From: Planctomycetales bacterium
Lineage (GTDB): Bacteria > Planctomycetota > Phycisphaerae > SM23-33
DNA length: 9,165 nucleotides
NCBI GenBank assembly: GCA_030592655.1
Contig: JAUVIQ010000123.1
Coordinates: 1-9,165, forward strand
Direction: 5' to 3'
The translations under genes were made by a program, and so were the position numbers. The notes under the pieces were generated by a model that had not been told where the DNA came from, ran no database searches, and worked only from the letters and a program-made list of their open reading frames with translations. Below are positions 1-6,074 of this stretch, piece by piece. Position 1 is the first letter of the stretch, and every line of letters starts with the position of its first letter.

Positions 1-106
1 CAGGTTTCCTTCCACGGCATAGGCAACGCTCCTTTCGCCTATACATCGTACAAGGTGTAAACCATGTGCCCGGTTCAATCTGTAAACTATGTAACCGGTT
101 TGTACC
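1..106. other. Gene-free left edge, possible end of an off-window element
   Basis: No complete gene is visible. Frame 1 of the plus strand is open from base 1 to a TAA at 58-60 (19 codons, ending SYKV). It could be the tail of an upstream gene, but so short an open frame is expected by chance and I do not recognise the peptide. The stretch also contains the direct repeat listed at 56-103, and a short inverted pair GTACAA (48-53) / TTGTAC (100-105). Confidence 0.3.
56..103. repeat. Two imperfect direct repeats, 25-bp period, transposon-end-like
   Basis: The unit TGTAAAC-N-ATGT-NN-CCGGTT occurs at 56-75 and again at 81-100. The two copies differ only at the single N and the NN positions. Tandem TGT-starting units of this kind resemble the transposase-binding ends of insertion sequences (I think of IS481-like elements), but no transposase is in the window. 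The assignment to a mobile element is therefore inference from form alone. The element body, if any, would lie left of base 1. Confidence 0.4.
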
Positions 107-277
107 CTTTCTTAGCCCCGGGCGGAAGCCCGGGGGCTGGAGATACGTATTTTTCCAAGCCCCAGCGGGGCGTCTTAATGCTGTTGTCGCAGTAGGTTGT
201 GATTAAATTAAGACGCCCCTACGGGGCTGGATTCAGGCCGGACATTTTCCACGGGCTTCCGCCCGTGGCTAAGAAAG
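107..277. repeat. Nested REPIN-like element made of four hairpins
   Basis: Two hairpin families are arranged symmetrically. The outer unit at 107-135 is CTTTCTTAG followed by an 8-bp stem CCCCGGGC/GCCCGGGG with loop GGAA. Its inverted copy at 249-277 has stem CCACGGGC/GCCCGTGG and the same loop and flank. The inner unit at 155-179 has stem GCCCC/GGGGC followed by GTCTTAAT, and its inverted copy is at 207-230 (loops AGC and GTA). A 27-nt spacer (180-206) sits at the centre. Inverted pairs of short GC-rich hairpins are the hallmark of REP/BIME/REPIN elements, which are non-autonomous and moved by Y1 (RAYT) transposases in other bacteria. No such transposase is present here. The element lies just 3' of lptD and could also act on its transcript end. 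Confidence 0.75.
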
Positions 278-292
278 ACGCCGCTCTGCGGC
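271..292 (-). terminator. Weak terminator-like hairpin downstream of lptD
   Basis: Read on the minus strand, 25 nt past the lptD stop there is a 5-bp stem GCCGC/GCGGC with loop AGA (292 to 280), followed by G and TCTTTCTT (278 to 271). The stem is short and the T-tract is interrupted, so termination would be weak. The REPIN-like hairpins immediately beyond could reinforce it. Confidence 0.3.
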
Positions 293-317
293 TAAAAAAC
301 ACCTTTTCAGACAGAGA

Positions 318-3197
318 TTAGTCTTTTTCATTGGTTCGTTGTAGTAGTCCGACTTTTGATGTTCCGATTCGTGCTTCGGGGATTCCTTCCGGCCAGACGC
401 TGATCATTACGGTTACGTCGTCGTATGTCTTGTCGTATCCGACGGTGACGGCCACGTAAAGCCGGGGGAATTTTCTTATCAGCGTCGCTCTTGTGGAGAG
501 GTTTTCCCCGCCGTTGAAATCGAAGTCGTACTGCTCGAATATGCTTACGCGATACTTTCGGTTAATCTGGTAGCTTGCGCCGAATGTTCCGACGGCGCTG
601 TCCAGCGGGCCGATGTATCTTATACCGGCGTAGTATTTCATCCGAGGGTCGCGCAGGACGGTTATGCCGGCATTTGCCCTGCCGATTTTGCCCGAATCAA
701 TATCGTAATTGAAATCGCCCATGAGAATCGTCGAGTCGGAGATATACCACGCGGCATCGCCGTTGACGGCGTTTCTCGGCAGGCTGTATTCGGGTCTGGA
801 GGCGAAATATCTTCCGTCGGCGGGCAGGTGGGTAAAGTCCTCGTCGAAGAGGCTCACGGCGAGGTTCACCCTCAGCCAATCGACGGTATGGCGGTTTCCT
901 TCGGGTCCTCGCTTGGTCTGCCAGAGTTGTCGGACGCCGAGAGTTCCCCCGCTGAGCCTGTGGATATTTTGTTCGATTTCCTGGCTGAAGGGGTGCAACT
1001 TGTCCGGTTCGACGTCGGTGCAGGAGCCGAACACGCTTGCGTACGGCGTGATTACGTGCTTGATGCGGTGCAGGTCCCACAGGCGGCTTTCGACATCGTT
1101 ATATATCCGCCAGATATGGGTCTGTGCGTCGAGGCCGACCTTTCCCCAGGACCGGCACAGTGCACCGTCGTCCGGCGTGTCGGACCATGCGGTGATCCTG
1201 TTGGCTACGCTCGGAAGGAACCTTACCGGACCGATGGCGAACGGGACATTGACTTCGATTCTAGCGTCGCCTCTTACGGTCGGGTCGCTGGCGGGCGTGT
1301 TGATGTCGTCACCGGGACGGAAGCGAATTAATCCCAGATGCGCCTCCTTGTAAAGCGTCAGGCGGTCCTGCCACAGTGATTGACCTATCAGATATGCCCC
1401 CAGGTCCGGGTAGGCTTCGGTTTGCGTCAGGAAATCGTTAATCCGCCATTTACCCAAGGCGGTCAATGCCCAGTTGTCCTTCTGCTTCTTGGCGTAGATG
1501 AGAGTTTCCTGCCGCTTTCCTGTCCAGTAATCACTGGGATAGAACTGTTCCAGGAAGTTCCTGTCGCTGAGGTAAGAGATTTCGGCCTGGAGCATCCAGT
1601 CTTTCGGAAGGAATTGTTTATGCCGCCAGAGGAACCTGCCTCGTTCGGTCTTGGCGCTGATGTCCTTTCGTTTCGTACCGAATTCGTCTTTGCCTTTGGT
1701 ATCGTGCATGAACGAGCCGCGAGCGTATCCGCTGTAGTTCTGGCGTTTGTAGCGGACCTTCGGGCCTATCATGAAACCCCTCTCGTACCAACTGGTTTCC
1801 ATTGTGCCCTTGAAGCCTTCGGGTTTAGGGATACCCAGCAGGCGGAAGAGGTACCAATCGGTCTCTACACCCCACCCGAACCGGCCATCCTTGCCGGTTG
1901 ATATCTTCCGCAGCGCTGTGTGTCCCTCCTCGGCGTCGCCGACGATTTGGGGGCTCCACAGGACGGGAATCGAATGGATGTTAAATGTTGTGTTTTCAAG
2001 TTTGGTGCGCCATGCCCGCTCGCCGACAGCCACCCATTTCTTTTCCTTATCGTCGTAGTAGTACCGTCTGGTGTCTTCCATATGCACCCGTCTGGCGGCG
2101 ATGTGATAACCGGGCGTGAGGAAATCGCTGGTGGTAACGATTGCCTTTCGGAAATACCACTTTCCGCCTTTGGCGCCGGGTTTGTCGTCGTGTTCTTTCA
2201 GAGCGCCGAGTTGTCGGCCTTCCCTGGCGCGGATGTACACCGGAATTCCCCGCTGTTCCTGAACCGTGCGCAGGACCGGTTCGAGGAAGATGGCGCGTGA
2301 GTTTTTGAAATCGTAGAACAAGCGTGGGCCTCGAACGGTCCGCTCGCCTCGTCGGAGGATAACGTCGCCTTCCAGGTAGGCTCCGACGATTTTTTCCGAA
2401 GCCGCTTTATCATCGGCTCGCGGTTCGGTGTAGAGCACGGCATTGTCCGCCCGCATCTGGATAAACAGGTCGCTGTCGGGATTTCCCTGGGCGAGATGGA
2501 CGTTGCCCTTGGCGATGGTAATCCGCAGTTTTTTCCTGGGGTCGCTCGGATCGGGTATTTCATCGCTTGAGAGCTCGTCGGCGCGGAAGGATATCGGTGA
2601 ATAGGGTTTCGGCGCTGGTTTGCGGGCGGGGCGGGTGGTTTTTTCGGGTTTCGCAGCCTTGGCGGTCGGGTTAACACGATCTGTTTTGGACGGTTTGACG
2701 GTGGATTTAGTCGAAGCGGGTTTGTGCAGGGCCATTGCCCGCTTGTACAAAGGTGTCGAGGCGCGTGATTCGTTGCTGTGTCTGGTAACATTCGCCTGAA
2801 ACCCGCCTCGTTGGCGCAGGGTGACCATAATGGTCCGGTCGGTGGTAGTGGTGCCGTCGGCTTCGACGATTTTTGCCTTTTGGGTCGAATCGCCTTCGAT
2901 ATAGACCTTGATATCGCGGAGTGTGGATTTTCCGACGCGGCGTTCGGTAATCCAGAGCACCGCGCTAGCCCCGCTGAGTTTCCGCTCGCCGACAGTCAGC
3001 GAAAAATCACCCTCTACGACGTTGACCGCCTCGCCGGACGCGGTGAAGGTGTACATCACCTTCCCGGTAATGACGGCATTGGCGCGGATATAAATCTTCT
3101 GGTCATCACCGGCGGCGGAGGCTGTGCAGATTGCCGGTATGATGAGCATTGCCAACAGGCACCGCATTGCCGCGCGACACAGGCCGATATGATCCAC
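318..3197 (-). CDS. lptD: LPS-assembly outer-membrane protein LptD (OstA family)
   Basis: LptD forms the outer-membrane translocon (with LptE) that inserts lipopolysaccharide into the outer leaflet. From the chosen GTG start the protein has 959 aa; E. coli LptD has about 784. Visible parts: a signal peptide (hydrophobic CLLAMLIIPAIC, cleavage near ASA-AG, about residue 29), a first OstA-like beta domain (about 35-132), a Lys/Pro/Thr-rich linker (about 157-200), a second OstA/LptD-N-like domain (about 201-322), then the barrel. Barrel entry motifs are IHSIPVLWSPQ and a GRFGWGVETDWY stretch, then SDRNFLEQFYPSD, as in LptD. Only two cysteines remain after signal cleavage (C681, C726), so the canonical four-Cys disulfide pattern is absent. 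Start: the frame is open to a TTG at 3221; I prefer GTG at 3197 because GAGAG lies 5 nt upstream. ATG at 3167 has no Shine-Dalgarno sequence. The gene is monocistronic and divergent from the MBL gene. Confidence 0.85.
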   Translation of the reverse strand: MDHIGLCRAAMRCLLAMLIIPAICTASAAGDDQKIYIRANAVITGKVMYTFTASGEAVNVVEGDFSLTVGERKLSGASAVLWITERRVGKSTLRDIKVYIEGDSTQKAKIVEADGTTTTDRTIMVTLRQRGGFQANVTRHSNESRASTPLYKRAMALHKPASTKSTVKPSKTDRVNPTAKAAKPEKTTRPARKPAPKPYSPISFRADELSSDEIPDPSDPRKKLRITIAKGNVHLAQGNPDSDLFIQMRADNAVLYTEPRADDKAASEKIVGAYLEGDVILRRGERTVRGPRLFYDFKNSRAIFLEPVLRTVQEQRGIPVYIRAREGRQLGALKEHDDKPGAKGGKWYFRKAIVTTSDFLTPGYHIAARRVHMEDTRRYYYDDKEKKWVAVGERAWRTKLENTTFNIHSIPVLWSPQIVGDAEEGHTALRKISTGKDGRFGWGVETDWYLFRLLGIPKPEGFKGTMETSWYERGFMIGPKVRYKRQNYSGYARGSFMHDTKGKDEFGTKRKDISAKTERGRFLWRHKQFLPKDWMLQAEISYLSDRNFLEQFYPSDYWTGKRQETLIYAKKQKDNWALTALGKWRINDFLTQTEAYPDLGAYLIGQSLWQDRLTLYKEAHLGLIRFRPGDDINTPASDPTVRGDARIEVNVPFAIGPVRFLPSVANRITAWSDTPDDGALCRSWGKVGLDAQTHIWRIYNDVESRLWDLHRIKHVITPYASVFGSCTDVEPDKLHPFSQEIEQNIHRLSGGTLGVRQLWQTKRGPEGNRHTVDWLRVNLAVSLFDEDFTHLPADGRYFASRPEYSLPRNAVNGDAAWYISDSTILMGDFNYDIDSGKIGRANAGITVLRDPRMKYYAGIRYIGPLDSAVGTFGASYQINRKYRVSIFEQYDFDFNGGENLSTRATLIRKFPRLYVAVTVGYDKTYDDVTVMISVWPEGIPEARIGTSKVGLLQRTNEKD

Positions 3198-3245
3198 TGA
3201 ATCTCTCAAGCTCTCTCGCAAAGATCGAATCTAATCTTGCGAGCG

Positions 3246-3273
3246 ATTATAGGTTGGGATGTGTGCAAGTCAA
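3246..3273 (-). promoter_or_regulatory. Sigma70-type promoter for lptD
   Basis: On the minus strand a -35 box TTGACT (3273-3268) is followed by a 16-bp spacer and a perfect -10 box TATAAT (3251-3246). This puts the transcript start near 3239, giving a leader of about 42 nt to the GTG at 3197 or 18 nt to the TTG at 3221. It matches the consensus at 11 of 12 positions, which is unusually good for a chance hit, and it has the right orientation and distance. Confidence 0.75.
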
Positions 3274-3345
3274 ATGTTCTCACGTATTTGATTTACCGGA
3301 AACCCAGCCATTCGAATGGTTGGGCTTAGGTCTCCGGTCTTGCAC
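3263..3345. other. Nested inverted repeats in the divergent intergenic region
   Basis: The 211-bp region between the lptD start and the MBL gene contains three nested complementary pairs: GTGCAAG 3263-3269 / CTTGCAC 3339-3345, ACCGGA 3295-3300 / TCCGGT 3333-3338, and CCCAGCCATT 3303-3312 / AATGGTTGGG 3315-3324 (one G·T wobble, loop CG). On the right side the outer and middle stems are contiguous. It could be a structured leader or an operator for the plus-strand genes. The outer left arm overlaps the lptD -35 box, so a DNA-level role is possible. I recognise no known riboswitch, and no convincing plus-strand promoter is visible. Confidence 0.35.
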
Positions 3346-3408
3346 GTGAAGGCGAAACCCGGTAGATTCCCGCAGACGAATTCGGAATCTGCTCTGTAAG
3401 GAAAACGC

Positions 3409-4053
3409 ATGATTATTAATACCGGCGAGATGTCCATACAATGCCTCATCCTCGGCGACCTGATGACAAACTGTTACGTTCCGACCGTTGATGGGAAATG
3501 CTGCTGGGTTGTTGATCCGGGGCTGAGTCCCGGACCGCTGCTGGAGTACCTGGCCAAGTCCGGTCTGGAACCGGAGCGTATCCTTCTGACCCATGGCCAC
3601 GGGGATCACATCGCCGGTGTCGAAGCGGTGAAGGAGGCATATCCGGCTGCTGTGCTTACCGTCCCGAAGAATGACGAACACATGCTCTCGGACACTTCCG
3701 CTAATATGTCGGCTCCCTTCGGATTCAGTATCACCGCCCCGCAGGCCGACGAAACAGTCGAAGCCGGGGGCGAATTGAAGTTGGGTTCGATGGTCTGGCG
3801 GGTTCTTGACACTTCAGGCCATACGCCCGGCGGCGTGTCCTTCTATTGCGCCGAAGCGGGGGTTGTTATCACCGGCGACGCGCTCTTTGCCGGAAGCGTC
3901 GGGCGAACGGATATCCCCGGCGCAAGCGAGGTCCGCCAGTTGGAAAATATCCGCGAAAATCTTCTGACACTGCCCGACGACGTTCGCGTCCTGCCCGGCC
4001 ACGGACCGATAAGCACTATCGGTGAAGAGCGCCGCTCAAACCCGTTCCTGTAA
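3409..4053 (+). CDS. MBL-fold metallo-hydrolase (glyoxalase II / YcbL-like)
   Basis: This is a 214-aa metallo-beta-lactamase-fold hydrolase with a complete dinuclear metal site: HGHGDH at 62-67 (in LLTHGHGDHIAG), His138 in SGHTPGG, Asp157 in TGDALF and His198 in LPGHGP. The GRTDIPGAS segment (165-173) is typical of the short glyoxalase-II-like branch that includes YcbL. Such proteins hydrolyse thioesters such as S-lactoylglutathione or related metabolites; the substrate here cannot be read from sequence. There is no signal peptide, so it is cytoplasmic. ATG 3409 is fixed by a strong Shine-Dalgarno sequence TAAGGA (3397-3402), 6 nt upstream. It has full family length. The decarboxylase remnant starts 25 nt after its stop, so the two once formed an operon. 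A 6-bp inverted repeat CCCGTT/AACGGG straddles the stop codon (4041-4057), without a T-tract. Confidence 0.88.
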   Translation: MIINTGEMSIQCLILGDLMTNCYVPTVDGKCCWVVDPGLSPGPLLEYLAKSGLEPERILLTHGHGDHIAGVEAVKEAYPAAVLTVPKNDEHMLSDTSANMSAPFGFSITAPQADETVEAGGELKLGSMVWRVLDTSGHTPGGVSFYCAEAGVVITGDALFAGSVGRTDIPGASEVRQLENIRENLLTLPDDVRVLPGHGPISTIGEERRSNPFL

Positions 4054-4078
4054 CGGGCAGGCTGGTGGAAGGAAAAAT

Positions 4079-4348
4079 ATGACATCTCGTGAGCGGGTAT
4101 ATCGTGCGCTGGAGTTCCAATCGCCGGACCGTGCACCGAGGCATCTCTGGCGGCTGATGATGTGGGCGGAGTTGTTTGCCGCCGATGACCTGGCGGCATT
4201 GCTCCGCGACTTTCCCGAAGACTTCACCGGCTGCCCGGAGCCGGTTCTTGCGCCCGGCGACCACAGCCGGGGCGTCAGGGGCAAGGACCGCACGTGGACC
4301 GACGAGTGGGGTTGCGTCTGTAAGTCCTGTTTTTACAAAGTGTTGTAA
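4079..4348 (+). pseudogene. Truncated uroporphyrinogen-decarboxylase-like gene (N-terminus only)
   Basis: The 89-aa reading frame begins MTSRERVYRALEFQSPDR, the standard opening of uroporphyrinogen decarboxylase (URO-D/HemE and MtaA-like corrinoid methyltransferase) superfamily proteins, and continues with family-like sequence to WTDEWGCV at about residue 80. Full-length members have roughly 330-400 residues with a TIM barrel. Here the similarity stops and the frame ends after an unrelated CKSCFYKVL tail encoded partly by a hairpin repeat (4330-4351). No remainder of the gene is visible downstream, so the 3' part has been deleted rather than frameshifted. The start is clear: AAGGA at 4069-4073, 5 nt before ATG 4079. 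The intact Shine-Dalgarno sequence and codon use suggest recent decay. A short functional peptide is possible but unlikely, because the active site is missing. Confidence 0.7.
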
Positions 4349-4377
4349 AAATACGTAACACGCCCGTGTTACGTATT
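4330..4377. repeat. Two adjoining perfect hairpins at the gene break point
   Basis: The first is a 9-bp stem TTTTTACAA (4330-4338) / TTGTAAAAA (4343-4351) with loop AGTG. The second is a 13-bp stem AATACGTAACACG (4350-4362) / CGTGTTACGTATT (4365-4377) with a 2-nt loop CC. They share two bases. Neither is followed by a T-tract, so they are not typical intrinsic terminators. They begin where homology in the URO-D-like frame ends, so they may mark an inserted repeat element or a deletion scar. A regulator-binding palindrome about 100 bp upstream of cimA is the alternative reading. Confidence 0.6.
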
Positions 4378-4479
4378 CGGTCAGTTTGAGTTAATTACCA
4401 ATTACAAAATTACCAATTACCAATTACAAAATTCGTGCAATTCGTGTAAATTCGTGTAATTCGTGGAAAGTGAAAAGAC
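4378..4479. repeat. AT-rich leader of cimA with short tandem repeats
   Basis: This gene-free stretch holds two repeat tracts. ACCAATTAC-type units occur three times between 4397 and 4428. AATTCGTG then occurs four times at 4430, 4439, 4449 and 4458, a 9-10 nt period close to one helical turn. The cimA Shine-Dalgarno sequence GGAAAG (4465-4470) follows directly. Any cimA promoter should lie here. A TTGAGT at 4386 could be a -35 box, but the matching -10 position (ATTACC) is poor, so I call no promoter. Confidence 0.5.
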
Positions 4480-6072
4480 ATGAACGACAAAAAAACAAGA
4501 ATAGAAATATATGACACGACGCTTCGGGACGGCGTGCAGGCTGAAGGGGTCTGGCTGTCGCTGGAGGACAAACTCCTGATCGTCGAGAAACTTGACTCCC
4601 TTGGCGTCGATTACATCGAAGGCGGGTATCCGTTGTCGAATCCGAAGGACGAAGCCTTCTTTACCAAAGTCCGTAAGCGTCCGTCTGCCCGAGCGAAGAT
4701 CGTAGCCTTCGGTATGACGCGACGAAAGGACGCCAAGGCCGACGCAGACACAGGAATCAAGGCGCTGCTGGACAGCGAAGCGCCGGTCGTTACGATCGTC
4801 GGAAAGAGTTGGGACCTGCACGTCCGTGAAGTCCTGCGAACCTCGCCGGACGAAAATCTCAAGATGATCTCCGAATCGCTTGCGGCGATTGCCGGGGCGG
4901 GACGGGAAGCGTTCTACGATGCCGAGCATTTCTTCGACGGATACCGCGCCGATGCCGACTACGCAATCAAGACTCTTGAATCAGCCGTTGCCGGCGGAGC
5001 GTTACGCCTGGTTTTGTGCGATACCAACGGCGGGTCGCTGCCGGAGTTTATAGCCCAGGTCGTTGAAGATATCAGGCGGAGATTTCCCGACGTGGTAATC
5101 GGCATCCACTGCCATAACGACGCCGGTCTGAGCGTCGCCAACACGCTGTCAGCCGTGGCGGCAGGGGCAAGGCACGTGCAGGGAACGATTAACGGTATCG
5201 GCGAAAGATGTGGAAATGCGGACCTGATGAGTGTCGTCCCGAACCTCGTTCTCAAGTGCGGATATGAGTGCCTGTCCGCCGGCGCGATGCGGCGGTTAAC
5301 CGAGGTCAGCCGATACTTCAGCGAGATCGCCAATCTCCCGCTCCATGAGAATCAGCCGTTTGTCGGACTATCAGCCTTTGCGCACAAGGGCGGAATGCAC
5401 GTTCACGCCGTCCGGGCAAGCACAGCCACTTACGAACACATAGACCCCGCCGAGGTCGGAAATTCCCGGCGGATACTCATCAGTGAATTGGCCGGCGCTA
5501 CCAGCGTTGCAATCAAAGCCGATAAAAAATTCAATATCGACCACGATAAAGACTTCCAGAAAAAGGTTATCCATGCCGTTCAGGAAATGGAAAATCAGGG
5601 CTATCAATTCGAGTCGGCGGAAGCGAGTTTCGACCTGGTGGTCCGAAAAATCCTCGGCGGGAAGTGGTATCGCCGATTCTGGGAACTCGACCACTACCGA
5701 TGCGTTATCCTCCAGATCGGTCAGAATCCGACCAGCACCGAGGCCATCGTCAAGATTCACATCAACGGCGAGCCTGTCCACACAGTTTCCGAAGGCGACG
5801 GTCCGGTCAACGCGCTGGACGGAGCCATGCGAAAAGCCCTGTTTCCGCATTACCCGTCGATAGACGAACTGCACCTGATAGACTTCAAGGTCCGCGTGGT
5901 CAACCCGAAGGCCGGAACCGCCGCCAAGGTCCGCGTCGTTATCGAGTTCCACGACGCCGGCTGCGGATACTTCGGAACCGTCGGAGTGGACGAAAATATC
6001 ATCCAGGCGTCATGGAAAGCGCTGACCGACGCGATAGAATACAAACTGCTGAACGAGCAGGAAAAGAAGTGA
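4480..6072 (+). CDS. cimA: (R)-citramalate synthase
   Basis: It condenses pyruvate with acetyl-CoA to (R)-citramalate, the threonine-independent route to 2-oxobutyrate and isoleucine. The 530-aa protein is full length for the CimA group. It has an HMGL-like TIM barrel at about 1-280 with the DTTLRDG signature (12-18; metal and catalytic residues), HCHND at 210-214 (metal histidines) and the GTINGIGERCGNADL segment (235-249). A linker with HKGGMH (302-307) follows, then the LeuA-type regulatory dimerisation domain (about 390-525), where isoleucine feedback is expected. The opening DTTLRDGVQAEG plus YIEGGYPLSNPKDEAFF follows the citramalate-synthase pattern rather than isopropylmalate or homocitrate synthase, which I judge by recall. 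ATG 4480 has GGAAAG 9 nt upstream. Its stop sits immediately before valS, so the two are co-transcribed. Confidence 0.9.
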   Translation: MNDKKTRIEIYDTTLRDGVQAEGVWLSLEDKLLIVEKLDSLGVDYIEGGYPLSNPKDEAFFTKVRKRPSARAKIVAFGMTRRKDAKADADTGIKALLDSEAPVVTIVGKSWDLHVREVLRTSPDENLKMISESLAAIAGAGREAFYDAEHFFDGYRADADYAIKTLESAVAGGALRLVLCDTNGGSLPEFIAQVVEDIRRRFPDVVIGIHCHNDAGLSVANTLSAVAAGARHVQGTINGIGERCGNADLMSVVPNLVLKCGYECLSAGAMRRLTEVSRYFSEIANLPLHENQPFVGLSAFAHKGGMHVHAVRASTATYEHIDPAEVGNSRRILISELAGATSVAIKADKKFNIDHDKDFQKKVIHAVQEMENQGYQFESAEASFDLVVRKILGGKWYRRFWELDHYRCVILQIGQNPTSTEAIVKIHINGEPVHTVSEGDGPVNALDGAMRKALFPHYPSIDELHLIDFKVRVVNPKAGTAAKVRVVIEFHDAGCGYFGTVGVDENIIQASWKALTDAIEYKLLNEQEKK

Positions 6073-6074
6073 GC

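Noticed and set aside
828..1901. Plus-strand open frames of 126-173 codons opposite lptD
   Set aside because: The minus-strand product has clear LptD features across the whole region; the plus-strand frames have no Shine-Dalgarno support or family motifs.
4041..4057. CCCGTT/AACGGG hairpin at the MBL stop as a terminator
   Set aside because: Only 6 bp, no T-tract, and the next gene begins 25 nt after the stop with a strong Shine-Dalgarno sequence.
3409..4348. MBL hydrolase plus decarboxylase fragment as a new toxin or defence pair
   Set aside because: The first is a standard glyoxalase-II-like enzyme and the second a truncated metabolic gene; nothing ties them to defence.
4430..4465. AATTCGTG repeats as a CRISPR array
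   Set aside because: Units are 8 nt with 1-2 nt spacers, far too short, and there are no cas genes.
5664..6074. 137-codon upstream extension of the valS frame
   Set aside because: It lies in another frame of cimA, has Arg/Pro-rich composition with no synthetase similarity, and a proper start with spacing to the cimA stop exists at 6069/6075.
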